Shown here in pieces: positions 19,068-28,659 of a stretch of 64,000 bases of DNA. The stretch spans positions 310,001 through 374,000 of the forward strand of contig JADZGB010000043.1 of the NCBI GenBank assembly GCA_020854105.1, in the 5' to 3' direction. The notes under the pieces were generated by a model. It made no database searches and had not been told where the DNA came from. It saw only the letters and a program-made list of their open reading frames with translations. This stretch comes from Burkholderiales bacterium (lineage in GTDB: Bacteria; Pseudomonadota; Gammaproteobacteria; Burkholderiales; SHXO01). Position 1 is the stretch's first letter. Each line of letters begins with the position of its first letter. A program made the translations under genes and the position numbers.

Positions 19068-19936
19068 CACACGCGCCGCGCCATGCGCACGCCGAAGATG
19101 CCGGCGGGACGGAAGCCGAGTACCGCGACGATGATCACCAGGGCGAAGGTCAGTTTCATGTCGTGGCCGATCAGGTAGGTGCCGAGCAGATTCTCCACCA
19201 CACCGAGCAGGAAGCCGCCGGCCACGGCACCGCCCGGATTGTCGATGCCGCCCACCAGTGCGGCGGCGAAACCGTACAGCACCACCGCCGCCATCATGTT
19301 GGGATCGAGGAACAGCACGTGCGCGACCATCATCCCGGCGATCGCGCCGATGGCCGCGGCCAGTCCCCAGCCCAGCCCGAGCATCAGATCGACCGGCACG
19401 CCGCTCAACCGGCTCGACACCGCGTTCTGGGCCGCCGCGCGCATCGCCAGGCCCACCGGTGTGTAGCGGAAAAACAGGAACAGCCCGGCCTGGATCAGCA
19501 GGGTGATGGCGATCGATCCTGCCTGGTGCGCGCTGATGAAGCCCCCGAACAGCTTGCCATCGGGAAACGGACTGGGGAAGGGCCGGATGTCGTAGGTCCA
19601 CAGCCAGCCGGCGACGCTGTTGAAGATGAGCAGCAGGCCGATGAACACCACCACCAGCTTCAGATGGGAGCCGAGGCCGATCGGCCGGATGACCAGGCGC
19701 TCGACCGCCATGCCGAGCGCGAACGAGGCTGCCAGCGTGATGGCGAACGCGGGCCAGTAGCCGAACCCGCTCTGGATCAGCGTCCAGGCGATGAAGGTCG
19801 AGAACATCGCCATCTCGCCCTGCGCGAAGTTGAGCAGGTGTGTCGAGCGGTGGATCATCACCAGGGCGAGCCCGATGCTGGCGTAGATGCCACCGTTGGC
19901 GAGCCCCGCTGCGAACTGGTGGATGAAGGCGTTCAC
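19067..19936 (-). CDS. livH: Liv-type ABC transporter permease LivH
   Basis: 289 aa membrane protein. The LivH hallmarks are GLANGGIYASIGLALVMIHRSTHLLNFAQGEM at the N-terminus (residues about 11-42) and the coupling segment FRYTPVGLAMRAAAQNAVSSRLSGVPVD. The C-terminal GFRPAGIFG is also typical. It is the partner of LivM. The gene starts 3 bp after the livF stop and overlaps livM by one base, so the transporter genes are tightly coupled. Confidence 0.93.
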   Translation of the reverse strand: MNAFIHQFAAGLANGGIYASIGLALVMIHRSTHLLNFAQGEMAMFSTFIAWTLIQSGFGYWPAFAITLAASFALGMAVERLVIRPIGLGSHLKLVVVFIGLLLIFNSVAGWLWTYDIRPFPSPFPDGKLFGGFISAHQAGSIAITLLIQAGLFLFFRYTPVGLAMRAAAQNAVSSRLSGVPVDLMLGLGWGLAAAIGAIAGMMVAHVLFLDPNMMAAVVLYGFAAALVGGIDNPGGAVAGGFLLGVVENLLGTYLIGHDMKLTFALVIIVAVLGFRPAGIFGVRMARRV

Positions 19937-19939
19937 GCG

Positions 19940-20653
19940 TCAGTATCCGAGATAGGAGCGGCGCACCACCTCGTCCTGCCGGATCCGGGCCGACGGCCCG
20001 GACACGACGATGCGGCCGGTCTCGAGCAGATAGGCGTGGTCGGCGAGATCGAGCGCGAGATTGGCGTTCTGCTCGACCAGCAGCATGCTCACGCGCTCAT
20101 CGCGATTGATCGTGCGCATGATGCGGAAGATGTCGCGCACCACCAGCGGCGCCAGCCCGAACGAGGGCTCGTCGAGCAGCAGCAGCTTGGGCCGGACCAT
20201 CAGCGCCCGGCTGATTGCCAGCATCTGCTGCTCGCCGCCGGACAGCGTGCCGGCCTGCTGGCGCCGGCGCTCGGAGAGCTTGGGGAAATAGCCGTAGACG
20301 AGATCGAAATCGCGCGCCACCCCGGCGCGGTCGCGGCGGGTATAAGCGCCGATGCGAAGGTTCTCCTCGACGGTGAGGTCGACCAGGGTGCCGCGGCCGT
20401 CGGGCACGTGGGCGATGCCCATTGCGCAGATGCGCTCGGTCTTGCGTCGCTCGAGCGGCTCGCCGTCGAACACGACCTGCCCGCTCCAGCGCACCATGCC
20501 GCTGATGGTGCGCAGCGTGGTGGTCTTGCCGGCTCCGTTGGCGCCCAGGATGGCGGTGATGCCGCCGTGCCGGAGCGAGAAGTCGATGTCGTGCAGCACC
20601 TGCGTGCCGCCGTACCAGGCCTGCAGTCCGCGCACCTCGAGCAGCACGCTCAT
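19940..20653 (-). CDS. livF: Liv-type ABC transporter ATPase LivF
   Basis: 237 aa ABC ATPase. Walker A is GANGAGKTT, the signature is LSGGEQQM, Walker B is LLLLDEPSFGLAP, and the switch histidine region reads MLLVEQNANLALDLADHAYLLETGRIV. The C-terminus ending RRSYLGY is typical of LivF. The ATG at 20653 overlaps the livG stop (ATGA). Together with LivG it powers the first Liv-type importer. Confidence 0.93.
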   Translation of the reverse strand: MSVLLEVRGLQAWYGGTQVLHDIDFSLRHGGITAILGANGAGKTTTLRTISGMVRWSGQVVFDGEPLERRKTERICAMGIAHVPDGRGTLVDLTVEENLRIGAYTRRDRAGVARDFDLVYGYFPKLSERRRQQAGTLSGGEQQMLAISRALMVRPKLLLLDEPSFGLAPLVVRDIFRIMRTINRDERVSMLLVEQNANLALDLADHAYLLETGRIVVSGPSARIRQDEVVRRSYLGY

Positions 20654-21426
20654 TCCAGCGGAGCCCCCAGGTAGGCGGCGATCACCTCCGGGTCCGCCTG
20701 CACCTGCGCTGGTGTGCCCTCGGCGATCTTCCTGCCGAAGTCGAGTGCGACCACCGTGTCGGACAGGTTCATCACCATGCCCATGTGGTGTTCGACCAGC
20801 AGCACGGTCACGCCCAGTTCGTCGCGCAGGCGGCGGATCTGCTGCTGCAGCCCGGTCAGTTCCTCGTGGTTGAGGCCCGCGGCCGGCTCGTCGAGCAGGA
20901 GCAGCCTGGGCCGGGCCATCAGCGCGCGCGCGAGTTCCACGCGCTTGCGGATGCCGAACGGCAGGTCCGCCACGCGCGCCCCGGTCCTGCCCTCTAGGCC
21001 GACGAGGCGCGCGAGCCGCGCGGCCCGCTGCGACAGGTCGCGCTCCTCCTCGCGCACCGCGGCCGTCTCCATCGCGTTGACCAGGAAGCCGCTGCGCGCG
21101 GTGCAGTGGCCGCCCAGCATGATGTTCTCGCCCACGGTCAGGGTGTCGAACAGCGCGACGTTCTGGAAGGTGCGGCCGATGCCCGCGCCGGCGATCTCGT
21201 GCACGGCCAGATCGAGCAGCCGCCGGCCGCAGAACACGATGTCGCCCTCGCTGGGCTGATACAGCCGGCTCAGGCAGTTGAACAGGGTGGTCTTGCCGGC
21301 ACCGTTGGGTCCGATGAGGCCGCAGATCTGCCCGGCACGGATGTCGAAGCTGACATCGGACAGCGCGACGATGCCGCCGAAGCGCACACCCAGCCGGCTG
21401 ATCGACAGCAGCACCGGAGCACTCAT
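20650..21426 (-). CDS. livG: Liv-type ABC transporter ATPase LivG
   Basis: 258 aa ABC ATPase. Walker A is GPNGAGKTT and Walker B is LLLLDEPAAGLN. The LivG-specific block GIGRTFQNVALFDTLTVGEN is present, and the C-terminus (EGTPAQVQADPEVIAAYLG) matches LivG. The signature loop reads LPFGIRKRVELARAL rather than the textbook LSGGQQ; this LP(F/Y)G form is common in LivG proteins. ATG 21426 was preferred; a GTG two codons upstream (21432) is possible. It is the first gene of the operon and divergent from the LuxR regulator. Confidence 0.92.
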   Translation of the reverse strand: MSAPVLLSISRLGVRFGGIVALSDVSFDIRAGQICGLIGPNGAGKTTLFNCLSRLYQPSEGDIVFCGRRLLDLAVHEIAGAGIGRTFQNVALFDTLTVGENIMLGGHCTARSGFLVNAMETAAVREEERDLSQRAARLARLVGLEGRTGARVADLPFGIRKRVELARALMARPRLLLLDEPAAGLNHEELTGLQQQIRRLRDELGVTVLLVEHHMGMVMNLSDTVVALDFGRKIAEGTPAQVQADPEVIAAYLGAPLE

Positions 21427-21507
21427 GCGCACGAGGCCGGTGATCGCGCAGGCACAGCGGCACGCCGCCGGGGAATCGGCCTGGACCTCGGCGGCTGGCT
21501 CATCGCA

Positions 21508-21523
21508 TCCTGATCTTCGACGG
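21508..21523. promoter_or_regulatory. Degenerate TCGTC-type half-operator upstream of livG
   Basis: TCCTGATCTTCGACGG keeps only the right half-site (TTCGACG) of the operator consensus. It is centred 89 bp upstream of livG, the spacing seen at full sites. It might be a weak site for the liv1 operon; alternatively livG is controlled from the perfect site at 21594-21609, about 175 bp away. Confidence 0.25.
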
Positions 21524-21593
21524 TTCTAGAGTGCGCCGGCCACCGGCATGGTGACCGACGATTCCAGTCTAGGAGACTGCCTGAATGGCGCCA

Positions 21594-21609
21594 TCGTCGG
21601 AACCGACGA
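21594..21609. promoter_or_regulatory. Putative operator, perfect TCGTC-type palindrome, LuxR gene promoter
   Basis: TCGTCGGAACCGACGA, extendable to a fully symmetric 18-mer (ATCGTCGG-AA-CCGACGAT, 21593-21610). A near-consensus -10 (TATACT, 21639-21644) lies 40 bp downstream, centre to centre, and the LuxR start codon 96 bp downstream. The position suggests autoregulation by the MalT-like protein encoded next. Confidence 0.7.
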
Positions 21610-21697
21610 TCCGCGGCGGGCTCCGCCACGCAGCTCGGTATACTGCCGCCTCGCCCTGTACGGGCCGCGCGCCATCCCGCGCCCGGATGTGTCCGCC

Positions 21698-24421
21698 ATG
21701 CCAGCCGAAGTCCGCGACCGACAGCCCAGCCTCCCGCGCGCAGTGCTCGACGCCAAGTTGACGGCGCCGGTCCGCGCCGCGCGCCAGATCCTGCGCCAGA
21801 GCGCGATCGAGGCCATCGTCGCGGCCGCGGAAGCCAGGCTGGTGCTGCTGCGCGCACCGGCGGGCTTCGGCAAGAGCACGCTCATGCTGCAGTATCGCGA
21901 GCGCCTCGCCGCCACGGGTGTGGCCAGTGCCTGGCTCAATGTCGATCGCGCCGACAACGACGCCTCTCGCTTCCTCGCCGCGCTGGAGGCAGCGGCAGCC
22001 CAGATCACCGACGAGGACGATCCGCCATTCGCGGCCGAGGCCGAGGCGAGCATCGGCGACACCGCGCTGCGGCTGATCGCCCGGCTGAGCGCGCATCCCG
22101 GACCCTTCGCCCTGTTCCTCGACGAGTTCGAGGCGATCCAGGAGCCCGGCGTGCTCGGCCTGCTGCGCGAACTGATCGAGCACCTGCCGCCGCGCGGACG
22201 TCTGGTGATCGCATCGCGCAGCCTGCCCGACCTGCGCCTGGGGCGGCTGCGCGCGCGCGGCCAGCTGCTCGAGATCGACGTCGCCCGCCTGCGCTTCACG
22301 CTGGCGGAGACCGCGCAGTACTTCACCCTGCGCCGGACCACGCCGCTGCCCGCGGACGATCTCGCGCGCCTGCACGACAAGACCGAGGGCTGGGTGGCGG
22401 CGCTGTGGCTGGCATCGGTGTCGCTCGAGCGCGCCGCCTCCCCCTCGGAGTTCATCGCGCGCTTCTCCGGCACCGAGCAGGCCATCGCCGACTATCTCGC
22501 CGAGGACGTGCTCGAGCGCCAGCGTCCGGAGGTGCGCTTGTTCCTGCTGCGCACCAGCGTGCTCAGGCAGCTCGATCCGGCGCTGTGCGACGCGCTGATG
22601 CCGGGCACGGACAGTGCGCGCATCCTGCAGGAACTGGAAGCGGCCGACGTGCTGCTGGTCCCGCTGGGCGGTGCCGACAGGTCGTATCGCTATCACAGCC
22701 TGTTCGCACGCTTCCTGCAGGCGCAGCTCGAGCGCGAGGCACCGGCCGAGGTGCGGCAGCTGCACGCGACCGCGGCCGCCTGGTACGGCGCCCGTCAGCG
22801 GCCGGTGCCGGCCATCGACCACGCCATCGAAGGAGGCGACCTCGACCTCGCCATCGCGCTGCTCGCCGAGCAGGCGCCCGTATTGCTGGCGCAGGGGCGC
22901 ATGCGCCTGCTGGCGCGCTGGCTGCGCGCCCTGCCCGCCGCTGCGCTGGCGGCGCATGCGGAGCTGCGCCTGATCCACGTGTGGGCGGTGTGCTTCACGC
23001 GCGGACCCATCGAGGCGATGGAGATGCTCGCCGGCAGCGGTCTGGCCGGCTCCACCCTGCCACGGGTCGCGGCGCACGTGCGCGCACTGCAGCCCTGCCT
23101 GCTGGCGATGACGGACCGCTACGAGGAGGCGTACGCGACCGGCGGGGAGAATCTGCGCCAGCTGCCCAGCCCGGTGCCGTTCGCCGATGACGTGCTGGCC
23201 AATGCCATGGCCACCATCGTGACGGTGCTGGGCGACCACGCCCAGGCGCGCCGCCTGATCGATTCGGCGCGCCGCGGCCAGGGCACGCACGCGAGCGAGT
23301 TCAACCTGATGTACTCGGAAGCCGCTGAGGGCATCATCGATCTGCAGGAGGGGCGGCTGCGCCAGGCCAGCGCGCGCTTCCGCCTGGCGGTCACCGCGGT
23401 TCCCGGACACGGCTACAGTCACACCAGCGGCAACGCCTGGGCCGGCCTGCCGTACGCGCTGACGCTCTACGAGAGCGACCAGCTCGACCAGTCCGCGCAC
23501 CTGCTGCAGGTCTATCTGCCGCTCGCACGCGACGTCGGCCTGCCCGACCTGGTGATCCTCGGCTACCGCACGCTGTCGCGCATCGCCTTCTCGCGCGGGG
23601 ACGTCGATCAGGCGCTGCAACTGCTCACCGAACTCGAGTACGTCGGCCACAGGGGCCAGCTGCCGCGCGTGGTGGCCGGCGCCCGGCTCGAGCGCGTGCG
23701 CGTGCAGTTGCTGCAGGGCCACCACCGCGCCGCCCGCGACGAACTCGAACGTGCCGACGACCAGGCGCTGTGGACACGGGTGGCGCGACTGCGCTTCCTC
23801 GCCAACGACCTCGACTACCTGGCGCTGGCACGGCTGCGCTGGGAACTGCACGCCGGCGATGCCGCCGCCGCCGCACGGCAGCTGGCCGACGCCGTGCACA
23901 CCGCGCAGGCCGACGCCCGCCATCGGCGTGCGCTCAAGCTGCAGCTGCTGCAGGCGCTGGCGCTGTACCGCACGCACGACCAGGAGGCCGCTCTCGACCT
24001 GCTCGCGCGCGTGCTCCGCGACGCCTGCGCCGAGGGCTTCGTGCGCATGGTGCTGGACGAGGGCGACGTGCTGCGCCAGCCCGTGCACGCGCTGGCCTCG
24101 CGCATGCCTGGGATAGCCCGGCATGACCCGGTGTTCGCCGACTACGTCAAGCGCCTGGCGCACGCGGTCGGGCCGCAGCTGCCCGCCACCGCGACGCCGG
24201 GTACGGTGCCGCGGGCGCTGCTGATCGAGCCGCTCACGCGCAAGGAGATCCGCGTCCTGCAGCTGCTCGCCGAAGGCTATTCCAACAGCGCGATGGCGGA
24301 GAAGCTGTTCGTCTCCGACAGCACCATCCGTACCCATCTGCGCAACATCAATACCAAGCTCGACACCCACAGCCGCACCCAGGCGGTGGCGGTGGCACGG
24401 CGCGTGGGCGTGATCTCCTGA
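21698..24421 (+). CDS. MalT-like large ATP-binding LuxR-family (LAL) transcriptional regulator
   Basis: 907 aa. An N-terminal NTPase domain carries Walker A RAPAGFGKST (about 52-61) and FALFLDEFEAI as Walker B. A long helical TPR-like middle region follows. The C-terminal LuxR helix-turn-helix spans about 60 residues: LTRKEIRVLQLLAEGYSNSA, then AEKLFVSDSTIRTHLRNINTKL. Such LAL proteins are usually effector- and ATP-dependent activators. The ATG at 21698 was chosen because the sequence just after it aligns with the MalT N-terminus (LDAKLTAPV), and because the open frame upstream would read through the operator and -10 box; a GTG at 21689 is a close alternative. It is the only DNA-binding regulator seen in the catabolic region and therefore the best candidate to bind the recurrent 16-bp palindrome. 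Confidence 0.9.
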   Translation: MPAEVRDRQPSLPRAVLDAKLTAPVRAARQILRQSAIEAIVAAAEARLVLLRAPAGFGKSTLMLQYRERLAATGVASAWLNVDRADNDASRFLAALEAAAAQITDEDDPPFAAEAEASIGDTALRLIARLSAHPGPFALFLDEFEAIQEPGVLGLLRELIEHLPPRGRLVIASRSLPDLRLGRLRARGQLLEIDVARLRFTLAETAQYFTLRRTTPLPADDLARLHDKTEGWVAALWLASVSLERAASPSEFIARFSGTEQAIADYLAEDVLERQRPEVRLFLLRTSVLRQLDPALCDALMPGTDSARILQELEAADVLLVPLGGADRSYRYHSLFARFLQAQLEREAPAEVRQLHATAAAWYGARQRPVPAIDHAIEGGDLDLAIALLAEQAPVLLAQGRMRLLARWLRALPAAALAAHAELRLIHVWAVCFTRGPIEAMEMLAGSGLAGSTLPRVAAHVRALQPCLLAMTDRYEEAYATGGENLRQLPSPVPFADDVLANAMATIVTVLGDHAQARRLIDSARRGQGTHASEFNLMYSEAAEGIIDLQEGRLRQASARFRLAVTAVPGHGYSHTSGNAWAGLPYALTLYESDQLDQSAHLLQVYLPLARDVGLPDLVILGYRTLSRIAFSRGDVDQALQLLTELEYVGHRGQLPRVVAGARLERVRVQLLQGHHRAARDELERADDQALWTRVARLRFLANDLDYLALARLRWELHAGDAAAAARQLADAVHTAQADARHRRALKLQLLQALALYRTHDQEAALDLLARVLRDACAEGFVRMVLDEGDVLRQPVHALASRMPGIARHDPVFADYVKRLAHAVGPQLPATATPGTVPRALLIEPLTRKEIRVLQLLAEGYSNSAMAEKLFVSDSTIRTHLRNINTKLDTHSRTQAVAVARRVGVIS

Positions 24422-24443
24422 CCCGCGCTGTTTCCGCCTCTTG

Positions 24444-24560
24444 GCGCGCTGTACACACGACTTCTCCTCCTCGAATGAGGGGAAGAAAAGCGCGCATGCA
24501 TCGCCGCACTCGGCACATCACTTCCCCGCCTCTCACGAGGCGGGGCGGCGCGAAGCGCCG
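24444..24560. repeat. Nested inverted-repeat element (REP/MITE-like) after the regulator gene
   Basis: Three stacked stem-loops occupy most of the 301-bp gap between the LuxR gene and the second liv operon. GCGCGCT (24444-24450) pairs with AGCGCGC (24489-24495) and encloses CTTCTCCTC/GAGGGGAAG. CCCCGCCTC pairs with GAGGCGGGG around TCAC (24524-24545). CGGCGC pairs with GCGCCG around GAA (24546-24560). A further imperfect arm pair, GGCACATCACTTC and GAAGGTGATGCC, brackets the last two stems. The architecture resembles dispersed intergenic repeats; it may also terminate the regulator transcript. The rest of the gap holds the operator at 24607 and the leader of the next gene. Confidence 0.7.
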
Positions 24561-24606
24561 GGGCGGTGTCGGGTAGAAGGTGATGCCGCGGCACGCCCGC
24601 CGCAAT

Positions 24607-24622
24607 TCGTCGGTTCCGACGA
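24607..24622. promoter_or_regulatory. Putative operator, perfect TCGTC-type palindrome, liv2 operon
   Basis: TCGTCGGTTCCGACGA, a perfect palindrome centred 108 bp upstream of the receptor gene ATG. It should control the whole run 24723-32532 (second Liv transporter, two enolase-superfamily enzymes, crotonase). Confidence 0.7.
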
Positions 24623-24722
24623 TCCGCATCGCCGTGCCGCTGGACCACCATCGCGTCATGCCACCCAGGCCGCGGCACAGCGGCCGGGCAGCGTTCCTGC
24701 AATCGCCCGGAGGAGACGCGAG

Positions 24723-25961
24723 ATGGAACCCACGCGGTATGCACCGGCTGTCGCGCGCGGCCTGGATCGGCGCACGTTCCTGGCGACGGCGGTCGCCGGC
24801 CTCGCGCTCGGCATGAGCGGACGCCGCGTGCGCGCCGCCGCCCCCGACGTGAAGATCGGCTGGATCCGGCCGATGACCGGCGCCCTGGCGAGCAGCTTCG
24901 GCCCGCTGTACATCGCTGCGCAGATCGCGATGGACGAGATCAACGCCGCCGGCGGCATCCTCGGCAGCCGGCTGGTCAAGGTCGAGGTCGACGACCAGGG
25001 CTCGCCGGCGCAGGAGCCGATCGCGATGAAGCGCCTGATCGAGGACGGCGTGAAGTACGTGATCGGACCGATCGGCAGCTCGCAGGCGCTCGCCTCGCTC
25101 GCCGTGTCCACGCCGCAGAAGATCATCCAGGCCAGCTACGCCACCGCCGACGACATGGGCGACGGCGTGCGCTTCCCCTATCACTACCAGTTCAACTTCA
25201 CCTCCGCCGCGCAGGCGGTGCGCCACGCCGAGCTGCTCTCGCGCATGGGAATCCGGAAGGCGGGCCTGCTGCTGGAGGATTCCGCTGCCGGTGCTTCGTC
25301 GCGGGATGCGATGAACCGCGAGTTGAAGGCGCACGGCATCCAGGTGGTGTCGGAACAGATCTTCCCGATCAAGGTCGCCGACATGACGCCCTACCTGCGC
25401 AAGCTGCGCAGCGACGGCGCGCAGGCGATCGACGCGCACGTGTCCAACAACGTCGACGTCACCCAGCTGCTGGTCGGGCTGTCGCGCGTGGCGTGGAAAC
25501 CGGTGGTGGTCGGCCACACCGGGCTGCTGTTCGCCGGCACGCCCGGCGCCATTCCCGACAGCGCGCGCTACGACGCGGTGTACGCGGCGACCTTCCGCGC
25601 ACTGACCTACGGCGACAAGGAGCAGCCGCCGGAGCGGGTGAAGGCCTTCTGCCGGAAGATCCTCGCCAACGACGTGCCCGAGACGCTGCTCGGGCCGGCC
25701 GCGACCACGCCGTTCTACGACTTCTTCTACGCGCTCGAACACGCGGTGGAGAAGGCGAAGTCGTGGGACACGGCCAAGGTGAAGGCGGCGCTGGATGCCT
25801 CCGGCGGCATCGACGGGCTGTTCGGCAGGATGAACTTCACGGCCGCGCGTCATTCCGCCTACGACAGCAGCGTGATCGCCATGGCGGTGACCAACTCGAT
25901 GCACGAGCCGCTCAGCAAGGAGTATCGCGGATTGTTCCGCCGCCGCGCGCGGGACGCCTGA
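24723..25961 (+). CDS. Liv-type ABC transporter substrate-binding protein 2, Tat-exported
   Basis: 412 aa type I periplasmic receptor. Unlike receptor 1 it begins with a twin-arginine signal: LDRRTFLATAVAGLALG (RR at 16-17) followed by a hydrophobic stretch and an Ala-rich cleavage region. The mature domain opens KIGWIRPMTGALASSFGPLY. GGAGGAG precedes the ATG at 24723. Tat export implies folding in the cytoplasm, possibly with a tightly bound ligand or cofactor. One base separates it from livH. The ligand is unknown; the co-transcribed enolase-superfamily genes suggest a hydroxy-carboxylate. Confidence 0.9.
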   Translation: MEPTRYAPAVARGLDRRTFLATAVAGLALGMSGRRVRAAAPDVKIGWIRPMTGALASSFGPLYIAAQIAMDEINAAGGILGSRLVKVEVDDQGSPAQEPIAMKRLIEDGVKYVIGPIGSSQALASLAVSTPQKIIQASYATADDMGDGVRFPYHYQFNFTSAAQAVRHAELLSRMGIRKAGLLLEDSAAGASSRDAMNRELKAHGIQVVSEQIFPIKVADMTPYLRKLRSDGAQAIDAHVSNNVDVTQLLVGLSRVAWKPVVVGHTGLLFAGTPGAIPDSARYDAVYAATFRALTYGDKEQPPERVKAFCRKILANDVPETLLGPAATTPFYDFFYALEHAVEKAKSWDTAKVKAALDASGGIDGLFGRMNFTAARHSAYDSSVIAMAVTNSMHEPLSKEYRGLFRRRARDA

Positions 25962-25962
25962 C

Positions 25963-26856
25963 ATGCTGCTGGAGGATCTGCTGGCGCTGCTGGCCACCGG
26001 CGTGACCATGGGGGCGATCTACGCCATGGTCGCGGTCAGCTTCAACGTCGCCTACAAGCCGACCAACGTGTTCAACATGGCGCAGGGCGAGCTGGTCATG
26101 CTCGGCGCCATGTTCGCCTGGGGCTTGATGACGCAGAGCGCCCTGCCCTGGCTGGTCGGCGCGGCGCTCGCGCTGGCGGCGGTGGCAGCGATCGGCCTGT
26201 TCGAGGAGCGTGTCGCGGTGGCTGCGCTGCTGCGCAAGCCCTCGCACCACCACGGCTGGATCATCAGCACGCTGGCGTTCTCGATCATCGTGCTGAACGT
26301 GGCCGATCACGTCTACGGCACCGATCCGCAGCCGGTCCCGCCGGTCCCGGGCGCCACGCTCGACACGCTGCAGTGGGGCGCGCTCACCTTCTCGACGCAG
26401 CAGGTGGCGGTGGTGCTGATCGCCGTGGCCAGCATCGCGCTGGTCGAGTGGGTGTACCGGCGCACGCTGGTGGGCAAGGCGGTGCGCGCGGTGGCCGAGG
26501 ACCGCGACGCCGCGCGCCTGAACGGCATCAGCCCGGCACGCCTGACCATGACCTCGTTCGCCATCGCCGCCGCCTACGCCGCGCTCACCGGCGTGGTGGC
26601 CGCGCCGCTGCTGCTGGCCAGCACGTCCATCGGCCTCACCCTGCTGGTGAAGGGCTTCATGGCGCTGGCCATCGGCGGGGTGGGCAGCAACTGGGGCGCG
26701 CTCGCCGCCGGCATCCTGCTCGGCTGCGTGGAGAGCCTCGGTTCGGTGTCGCTCACGCCCGACTATCGCCAGGTCCTGCTGCTGGCGGTGGTGCTGCTGG
26801 TGCTGCTGGTGCGCCCGTTCGGCCTGTTCGGCCGCCCGGGATTGCGCGAGGTGTGA
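25963..26856 (+). CDS. livH: Liv-type ABC transporter permease LivH (system 2)
   Basis: 297 aa membrane protein with the LivH features GVTMGAIYAMVAVSFNVAYKPTNVFNMAQGEL (N-terminal region) and the coupling loop YRRTLVGKAVRAVAEDRDAARLNGISPARL. It ends GLFGRPGLREV. It starts one base after the receptor stop and ends one base before the permease-ATPase fusion. It is only distantly similar to the LivH at 19067-19936, so the two systems are not a recent duplication. Confidence 0.92.
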   Translation: MLLEDLLALLATGVTMGAIYAMVAVSFNVAYKPTNVFNMAQGELVMLGAMFAWGLMTQSALPWLVGAALALAAVAAIGLFEERVAVAALLRKPSHHHGWIISTLAFSIIVLNVADHVYGTDPQPVPPVPGATLDTLQWGALTFSTQQVAVVLIAVASIALVEWVYRRTLVGKAVRAVAEDRDAARLNGISPARLTMTSFAIAAAYAALTGVVAAPLLLASTSIGLTLLVKGFMALAIGGVGSNWGALAAGILLGCVESLGSVSLTPDYRQVLLLAVVLLVLLVRPFGLFGRPGLREV

Positions 26857-26857
26857 G

Positions 26858-28659
26858 ATGGAACATGCCGCGCCGATGCCACCGCCGCCCGCCGTGCGCG
26901 CCCGCCTGCCGGCGCTGACCACGGTGGTATGCGCCGCGCTGATCGCGGCCGGGCTGGCCGCGGCGCTGTCCAGTTCGTACTTCCTGATGCTGATGACCTT
27001 CGCCGCGATCTACGTGCTGGCGGCGATGGGACTGAACCTGCTGACCGGCTATGCCGGCATCGTCTCGGTCGCGCACGGCGCGCTGATCTGCGTGGGTAGC
27101 TACGCCTGCGCCATCGCCACCGTGCGCCTGGGCTGGAGCTTCTGGCCGGCGGCGGCGCTGTCCGCGGCGGTTGGCATGGGCTTCAGCGCGCTGCTCGGGC
27201 TGCCGGCGCTGCGTCTGTCGTCGTGGTACTTCGTGCTGATCACCATCGCCTTCTCGCTGTCGGTCACGGCGATGATCAACGACCTGCGCGCGCTGACCGG
27301 CGGCTACGGCGGCATCGTCGGCATCCCGCCGCCGGCGCTGTTCGGCCTGCCGCTCGAGGGCTTCGCGCTGCTGGCGCTGGTGGCCGCGGCCACGGCGCTG
27401 CTGTGGTGGGCAATGCGCAACCTGCTGCACTCGCGCGTGGGCTGGGCGCTGCAGTCGATCCGCGAGGGCGACGTGCGCGCGCAGGCCAACGGCGTGTCCA
27501 CCGCACGGCTGCGGCTGTTCGCCTTCGCCTTCTCCGGCGCCATCGCCGGCCTGGCCGGGGCGTTCTTCGCGTCCGCCAAGACCGTGGTCACGCCCGAGGA
27601 CTTCAGCTTCGACTTCTCGATCTTCTTCCTGTTCGTGGTGGTGCTGGGCGGGGGTGCGCGGCTGGCCGGCCCGCTGCTGGGCGTGGCGGCGTTCTACGTG
27701 CTGCCGGAACTGCTGGGCAGCCTGAAGGAGTACCGCATGATCGCCTACGGCGTGGGCCTGCTGGCGTTCTCGGTCCTGCTGCCCGAGGGCCTGGCCGGTG
27801 CGCTCGCCGCCATCGACGAGCGCCGCGCGCAGCGTGCGCGCCTGGCACCGGCGGCGGACGGCGCCGCTGCCGTGCAGGCGCAGCCGGCTCCGGCGGTTGC
27901 GGGGATGGCGGTCGACGTGCGCGAGCTGGTGAAGGATTTCGGCGGCGTGCGTGCGCTCGACGGCGTCAGTGTGAACGTGCGGCCCGGGCACATCCACGCG
28001 ATCGTAGGCCCGAACGGATCGGGCAAGACCACGCTGCTCAACCTGATCTCCGGCTTCTACCGGCCGACCTCGGGCGCGGTCGACCTGGGCGGCGTTCCCG
28101 CGCACACGCATGGACCGACCGACATCGCACGCCTGGGCGTGCAGCGCACGTTCCAGACGCCGCGGCTGATGGGCGAGCTGAGCGTGCTCGACAACGTGCG
28201 CTTCGGCGGCTACGTGCGCGAGCGCGCCAGCGGCCTGGAGCTCGCCTTGCGCCTGCCGCGCGCGCTGCACGAGTCGCGCGCCTTCGACGCCGAGGCGATG
28301 CGGCTGCTCGCCACCGTCGGCCTGGCGGCGCGCGCGCACGAACGCGCGGCCCTGCTTCCGCACGGCCAGCAGCGGCTGGTGGAGATCGCCCGCGCGCTGC
28401 TGGGCCGGCCGCGCCTGCTGCTGCTCGACGAGCCCGCCGCCGGCCTGTCCCTGGGCGAACTCGACGAGCTGGGCGCGCTGATGCGCGCGATCCGCGGCAC
28501 CGGCATCACGCTGGTGATGGTCGAGCACCACATCGAGCTGGTCGCCGACATCGCCGACACCGTCACCGTGCTCGACCGCGGCCGCGTCCTGGCCGAGGGC
28601 ACGCCGCAGCAGGTATTCGCCGATCCCGCGGTGATCGCGGCCTACACCGGCGGCAGCGC

